35,561 bases of DNA from JAVVUJ01 sp964461765 (GTDB taxonomy: Bacteria > Bacillota > Clostridia > Peptostreptococcales > Anaerovoracaceae), in NCBI GenBank assembly GCA_964461765.1, contig CAYWVS010000028.1:1-35561 (forward strand), written 5' to 3'. The notes under the pieces were generated by a model. That model was not told the origin of the DNA. It saw only the letters and a list, made by a program, of their open reading frames with translations, and ran no database searches. Numbering within the stretch: the first letter of the stretch is position 1; each line of letters begins with the position of its first letter. The translations under genes and the position numbers were made by a program. Shown one piece after another: positions 31,372 through 35,561 of the stretch.

Positions 31372-32915
31372 AGTATATCGCTATGCTCCTTTCTTTCAGA
31401 ATCTGCAAGCTCTCTTGGGGGTCGACCAACTATTTTTCCATCCTCCCAAATAATGTCATGTGCGTGTTCTCCGTTTTGACCAAACGGGTGTTTTTTAGCA
31501 TTACCATGATTGGTGGGATTTATTTGCTTGATCATATTACCAACCTCATCATAGATAGTTCGATTGGACACTGTACCTTTGGACGATACAGTGTCAATTA
31601 CATCATTTGGCTTGGATGTTGTCGGTATTTTTATTATACCACTACTTTTCATAGTTTCAATCTTTTCTTGTTGCCTTTTTATGTAATTTTTATTTGCCTG
31701 AGTGACACTGGCAGCCGTTTTACGGTCGTATCCAACAACCTGAGTGCGATCGGGGCGGGGAGTGCGACCGGTAGTCTCGCAAAATTCTTTGTATCTATCC
31801 TGCTGCCTCTTTACTTTTATGGAGGCTTTTTCAAACGCTTCTTGGTTTCCGGCTACTTTCTGCATTTGCGCCTCACGCTTAGCAGAACGGATACTTCTTT
31901 CGATTCCTCTTTGCTTTTGACTTTCCTTGTAGATTCTTTCGTTTTCTTCAAAATTCTTCGTGGGTTCGCTTCGCTTGTAGGACAATCCCGGAAAAAACGG
32001 GCTTATATAGTGATGACAATTGATTCCCAAGATCCCAGCAGGTTTGCCATATGAGGATGTAAACCAAGGATCGTATCTAATTTTGTTTCCGGCACCGTCA
32101 GTAGTCTCCCCGGAGCCACCGGCTATGCTAAACAATCTGCCTTGATCTATAGCACAAAGCGGACGTGCTCCTGCATGAGAAGATACAGATAACAAGGGGG
32201 TTTGGTAATCATCCATCCGGGCAAATACTGTAGCCGTAGCCGTGTTACCCATAGTGGTACGGATGTCCATGTTGATGTATGCCTCAGGACTCCATGCCCT
32301 CCCAGACTTGTCGTAAAATGCAGTAATACCCTCATCTGCCATTTGCTTGATAGCTTTTGTGAGGGCAGTCTGACGGCTCTCCACGCCGGTTATAACCATG
32401 CCTGTAGCCTTGTTCATGATGCCTTGCGCGACAGCGTAATTAGCTTCTGTGACCGTATTCACAATGGCCTTGCGGTAAGCTTTTAATGACCCCTCCAACA
32501 TGACAGTGTTTACAAGATTCATTTGATTGATTGCCTGTTTGCCGTAATTCTCAAGGGCTTGCCGAATTGCAGGGGAGGCTTGTGGAGGATACGAAGCCGG
32601 AGCAGTGTATCCTTGCTTGACCGCTTCCAAAAACTCTGGCTCAAGTCCAGAGAGGGTTTCCCAAAGAGTGCTTTCAAGGGCGATCTGGGTTAGCTCTGGA
32701 ACTTGACCTGTGTTGGCAGCAATAATCTTAATGTTATCTTGAGTGAGCTGACCAATTTCGGCAAGTTTTTTAATATGCCATTTATTTGTCTCAAGGCCCT
32801 TATCGGTGTTAAACCGCTTGGCAATGTTTATTAACAGCTCATCTTCAATGTGCTTGTAGACCTCTGTAAGTGGCTCTGATAGTACATCTAAAAGATCAGG
32901 AGGAATATTAGCCAT
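31368..32915 (-). CDS. MuF-type minor capsid protein with C-terminal toxin-like domain
   Basis: A 515-residue protein. Residues ~1-330 are the phage minor capsid protein 2/MuF type of A118-like phages (MANIPPDLLDVLSEPLTEVYKHIEDELL, RTTMGNTATATVFARMDDY, SSHAGARPLCAIDQGRLFS, GINCHHYISPFFPGLS). A charged coiled-coil linker follows (~335-440). The last ~65 residues are different in kind: NRTIYDEVGNMIKQINPTNHGNAKKHPFGQNGEHAHDIIWEDG..., with His470, His476, His484, His486 in an NHGN-x3-HP-x2-x-GEHAHD array. Such a tail appears in C-termini of polymorphic toxins, and MuF proteins are known carriers of toxin domains in temperate phages of Bacillota. A nuclease-like activity is an inference. GGAGGTAATGTC precedes the ATG. 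Confidence 0.85.
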   Translation of the reverse strand: MANIPPDLLDVLSEPLTEVYKHIEDELLINIAKRFNTDKGLETNKWHIKKLAEIGQLTQDNIKIIAANTGQVPELTQIALESTLWETLSGLEPEFLEAVKQGYTAPASYPPQASPAIRQALENYGKQAINQMNLVNTVMLEGSLKAYRKAIVNTVTEANYAVAQGIMNKATGMVITGVESRQTALTKAIKQMADEGITAFYDKSGRAWSPEAYINMDIRTTMGNTATATVFARMDDYQTPLLSVSSHAGARPLCAIDQGRLFSIAGGSGETTDGAGNKIRYDPWFTSSYGKPAGILGINCHHYISPFFPGLSYKRSEPTKNFEENERIYKESQKQRGIERSIRSAKREAQMQKVAGNQEAFEKASIKVKRQQDRYKEFCETTGRTPRPDRTQVVGYDRKTAASVTQANKNYIKRQQEKIETMKSSGIIKIPTTSKPNDVIDTVSSKGTVSNRTIYDEVGNMIKQINPTNHGNAKKHPFGQNGEHAHDIIWEDGKIVGRPPRELADSERKEHSDIL

Positions 32916-32926
32916 GACATTACCTC

Positions 32927-34492
32927 CTAACTAAACTGATCAAATCGCATTTCATCCAAAATTACACCTGACACTGCTCCTTCATCCTTGATGGCTTGCA
33001 GTTCCGCCTTAGCGTCCTCTTCGGTGTAGCCCAGTTTTTCCATGAGAAAACGGATTTTGGACATGAGACCGTTGTTTACAAGCAATACACCCTCGTTGAT
33101 TTTGGCTTCCCGGCTGTCAACAATGGAATCGTCAAAAAAAACGTTGATATCGTACCCGGCTGAGGCAAGAGACTCCACAGATTGTCCCTCGTGCTGTACA
33201 TCGTACAAAATAGCCACGGCAATAATGTTATGTATAAGCCTTTCGACCGCTGCTTTAATGGGCTTTTGGTGGAGCTTAACAGTCTTAAAGGTCTTGGACT
33301 TCTCGCTGATGACTTCCGTGGCTGTTTTTAAGCCTTCTACCTTGTCAAAAGTAATAGAGCCGGGGGATAAGCCTATCTGAAATGCAAGTATTCCGAGGAA
33401 CGCATTGATAGCCTGCTCATGCTCCTCAACCCTCAACACCACAGAATTATCCTTGATCTCAAGACTGCTTTGGTCATCGCTTGACAGAGCCTCATAAACC
33501 TCGTCGTTGGCGTCAAAGTACCGTAGCCGTTGCCCGGTGTTAGGGTCATTGACATATCGGATAGCCGATGCCGGTACAATGATACGCTTTTTACCAAGAA
33601 CAAACTCCCTGACAAAGCTGTCATAACAGATGTCGAGGGCTTTGAGGGTAGAGAGGGCATTGGCGTAGATTGAGACGCCGAGTGGGCTATTATCATCAAG
33701 GTTGTTGGCAATGTTGGTGCGAAAATATGAAAAGAGGGATATTTGTAATCCCTTAATCACCGTTTCTTCCTCAAGGTTGCTGTAGATGGTGCTAAGCGGC
33801 ACCCGAATCCCGAGGATATCCTGCGGCTCTGTTGATTTGTCAATCTGCGCCCGGTAGAGTTCGTTTGTGATGACGTATTCAGCCCCGTTCCATTTGTGGA
33901 ACTCTAACGTAGTGTAGTAATAGCCGTCTTTTGCCTGTCTCGAGATAAACACGCCCTCGGATACATAGGCATTGTTCCAAGAGAGAGGAACAAACTGATC
34001 CGCTTGGTGATAGCCAATCTGTATCTGCTCTTTTTCGGTATCGTACCACACCTTGAATGCACCGCCACCCAACGCCATAGCCTGTTCAATTAGTTCCCGG
34101 GTCTTGGTGTTAAAATTGTTATATTCAAGCACAGAGTTCACGAACTCTCGAAGCGGGTCAGGGGAGGCGTCTGTCTTTTCTCGCCCGGCAGTAGATACGT
34201 TTGTATCGCATTCCTCTGCCCAGATTAGAGATGCCAACTCAGAAGAAATTGCCTTAGCGGCGCATAGGGTTTCCATGTTGCGCACGCCGTTAGGGGACAT
34301 AATTGTAGGTGCTGGAATAACGTGCCACGGCTTGTAGAATCCTTTGTAAAGAAATTTCCAAAGGAAAATCCCATAAAAATAAAATTGGCTAAAGGAGGGA
34401 ACTCCGCTAACCTCAAACACTGTCTTAAGCTGTTTTGGTGACCCGTTTGTCATTCGGTTCCACACTCCTTTCATGGTTTGTAGTAGACTCAT
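32927..34492 (-). CDS. Phage portal protein, A118/SPP1 Gp6-like
   Basis: A 521-residue portal of A118 type: CAAKAISSELASLIWAEECD, FVNSVLEYNNFNTKTRELIEQAMALGGGAFKVWYD, IQIGYHQADQFVPLSWNNAYVSEGVFISRQAKDGYYYTTLEFH, GVSIYANALSTLKALDICYDSFVREFVLGKKRIIVP, and LSPGSITFDKVEGLKTATEVISEKSKTFKTV. The latter stretch carries the stem/crown region of the portal ring. It lies between terminase and MuF as in SPP1. It works as the DNA entry/exit pore. Confidence 0.92.
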   Translation of the reverse strand: MSLLQTMKGVWNRMTNGSPKQLKTVFEVSGVPSFSQFYFYGIFLWKFLYKGFYKPWHVIPAPTIMSPNGVRNMETLCAAKAISSELASLIWAEECDTNVSTAGREKTDASPDPLREFVNSVLEYNNFNTKTRELIEQAMALGGGAFKVWYDTEKEQIQIGYHQADQFVPLSWNNAYVSEGVFISRQAKDGYYYTTLEFHKWNGAEYVITNELYRAQIDKSTEPQDILGIRVPLSTIYSNLEEETVIKGLQISLFSYFRTNIANNLDDNSPLGVSIYANALSTLKALDICYDSFVREFVLGKKRIIVPASAIRYVNDPNTGQRLRYFDANDEVYEALSSDDQSSLEIKDNSVVLRVEEHEQAINAFLGILAFQIGLSPGSITFDKVEGLKTATEVISEKSKTFKTVKLHQKPIKAAVERLIHNIIAVAILYDVQHEGQSVESLASAGYDINVFFDDSIVDSREAKINEGVLLVNNGLMSKIRFLMEKLGYTEEDAKAELQAIKDEGAVSGVILDEMRFDQFS

Positions 34493-34501
34493 CTTAGCCT
34501 C

Positions 34502-35561
34502 CTATCTGATATATTGTTTGTAAAAATAATTAACGGCGTATCGGCACTCGTCCATGGCGTGATTGTACATGTCAACCGGCTCCCCGTGTTTATCTACTAC
34601 GTAAAGCGAGACTTCCCGGAGGAAATCCTGATGACCATACCTCTCATCTTCGACAAGCAGCAGCTGCTGATCAGCGATGAGAGACTGAGTTCTTTCGATA
34701 CCGACCTTGATTCCTTTAGTGCTTCCTTTAACGTCATGGGCATTATTGTCAGCTGCCCGGGTGTCAATACCGACTAAGGCGAGCTCTTCCCGGAGGGCTT
34801 TACACGCAGGGTCTATGAAGACCTCAGACTCTCTCAGTTTAGTTTTATTACGGCAATAGGGGATGAACGTATGCGCTATATCCTTGGCTTGCAGGCTCAT
34901 GGCTTTAACCATGCCGGTGGCTGTGCTGTCGTAGTAGTAGTTGGCTACCCGGTATAGTCGATATTTGCCCTTGTCATCGCGAGTGACGATATAGCAGCCA
35001 ATGGACGTTGCGTCTGAAAGCCCACCATCACCGGAAAAGTACATTTCCATCACCGTACCAGTTATTCTGGATACGATATTTTCCACATGGCTGAACATAG
35101 AGTATATAACTCCTTGCGGAATTACCCTGCGCCCAAACCAGTCCCGATCAAGCAGAAACGGATTTTTGCTTAGCACCTCGAAGAGTGCCTGTTTACGCTC
35201 TGGTGTCAAGATCGGATTATCATCCATCGTCCAGTGATTCCAGATTGTATTTTGTACCTCAAACACATCTTTGATCACGGGGTGTTGAGGGGAGGGGGGA
35301 TTGAGGTCTGCTAAGTGCCACCGTGTCCGGGCGGCAAATGTCCTGCGAAAAGCCTCATTCCATGTGTTTGGGTGTAGGAGGTCTATTTCTAAAAAAACAA
35401 CGCTCCCAAAGGAAAGCCCTTGGAAGCTTTTATAACTGTCAGCTTTGCCGCCGCCTTTGTAATAGATCCGTTTTTCACCGCTGGGGGTGTGAATTTCTAA
35501 GTGGTCTCCGTGTTCGTCATGGCGAATCCGACAATTGCCATCAAATATGTTTTGCAGCCCC
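34502..35561 (-). CDS. Phage terminase large subunit (5' partial)
   Basis: The frame is open from the window edge to the stop at 34502 (about 353 codons visible), so the apparent GTG start at 35278 is not the gene start. The part before 35278 reads RIYYKGGGKADSYKSFQGLSFG, VVFLEIDLLHPNTWNEAF and AARTRWHLADLNPPSPQHPVIKDVF, matching the end of the ATPase domain of PBSX/SPP1-type terminases (adenine/coupling segment ...NPxxPxHxxK). The rest, SGDGGLSDATSIGCYIVTRDD, YYYDSTATG, IDTRAADNNAHDVKGSTKGI, is the RNase H-like nuclease domain with its catalytic Asp residues. It cuts and packages the concatemer. Ten-base gap to the portal gene. Confidence 0.9.
   Translation of the reverse strand, partial: GLQNIFDGNCRIRHDEHGDHLEIHTPSGEKRIYYKGGGKADSYKSFQGLSFGSVVFLEIDLLHPNTWNEAFRRTFAARTRWHLADLNPPSPQHPVIKDVFEVQNTIWNHWTMDDNPILTPERKQALFEVLSKNPFLLDRDWFGRRVIPQGVIYSMFSHVENIVSRITGTVMEMYFSGDGGLSDATSIGCYIVTRDDKGKYRLYRVANYYYDSTATGMVKAMSLQAKDIAHTFIPYCRNKTKLRESEVFIDPACKALREELALVGIDTRAADNNAHDVKGSTKGIKVGIERTQSLIADQQLLLVEDERYGHQDFLREVSLYVVDKHGEPVDMYNHAMDECRYAVNYFYKQYIR

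Larger units (their letters stand above)
14940..35561 (-). mobile_element. A118/SPP1-like siphovirus prophage (left part; continues past the right edge)
   Basis: From the tRNA-like remnant rightward all genes are phage late genes on one strand, tightly packed with ATGA overlaps, in canonical order from terminase to holin. The A118-type portal, the MuF minor capsid protein, GP20 scaffold, minor capsid 1/2/3 set and Gp15 mark an A118-like long non-contractile-tailed phage. No frameshifts or disruptions are visible in the late genes, so the module appears intact. Integrase, repressor, replication genes and small terminase must lie beyond the window. Confidence 0.9.

Noticed and set aside
31383..32054. 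Plus-strand open frame of 223 codons opposite the MuF gene
   Set aside because: Antisense shadow of the lysine/glutamate-rich coiled-coil linker; hydrophobic composition is a by-product, with no ribosome site.
1..35561. CRISPR array or insertion sequence
   Set aside because: No regularly spaced repeats and no transposase gene or terminal repeats with target duplication were seen; the only element supported is the prophage.

Overview
The window looks like low-GC Bacillota DNA, most likely class Clostridia. Evidence is AT-rich intergenic DNA, strong AGGAGG-type ribosome binding sites, consensus sigma-A-like promoters, and genes typical of anaerobes (B12-dependent diol/glycerol dehydratase, ThlA-type thiolase, YhgE/Pip membrane protein). 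I cannot name a genus from sequence alone.

Positions 1 to about 14,660 are chromosome-like. In order: the 3' end of a B12-dependent diol/glycerol dehydratase gene in which large and medium subunits are fused; a convergent cassette of two P-II-like proteins and a duplicated-DUF1538 membrane protein; SurE nucleotidase, an isochorismatase-fold hydrolase and a DUF2156 protein; an acetyl-CoA C-acetyltransferase with its own promoter, followed by a 176-nt near-palindromic structure; a large YhgE/Pip protein on the minus strand; and a 1138-residue membrane receptor with two solute-binding domains, a degenerate GGDEF, an intact-looking EAL and a C-terminal V4R domain.

Positions 14,048 to 15,071 hold no long gene but are dense in structure: a terminator, a promoter-hairpin-terminator unit that looks like a small RNA antisense to the end of a tiny hydrophobic ORF (type I toxin-antitoxin-like), short repeats resembling integrase arm sites, and two direct copies of TGGTGTCCGCGAGAGGAAT. 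The right-hand copy reads on the minus strand as a tRNA 3' end (TTCGATT loop to CCA). Between the copies are five consecutive hairpins. This is the likely attachment region of the prophage to the right.

From about 14,962 to the right edge lies an A118/SPP1-like siphovirus prophage, with all late genes on the minus strand. In transcription order, right to left: large terminase (cut by the window edge), portal, MuF-type minor capsid protein with a toxin-like C-terminus, a tiny ATGA-coupled gene that is its candidate immunity partner, zinc-ribbon/SAP protein, Dps-like protein, small crAss001_48-like protein, GP20 scaffold, major capsid, four head-tail connector genes, tail tube, two tail chaperone-type proteins, tape measure, tail-tip protein, baseplate and fibre genes, M23-type lysin and holin. 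Internal terminators follow the immunity candidate, the gene before the scaffold, and the tail tube gene; a further one ends the operon. Integrase, regulators and replication genes are not in the window and should lie to the right.

The observations most worth following up are the MuF toxin/immunity pair, the RNA-antitoxin-like locus beside the attachment site, the hairpin cluster between the two att-like repeats, the 176-nt hairpin after the thiolase, and the fused dehydratase.
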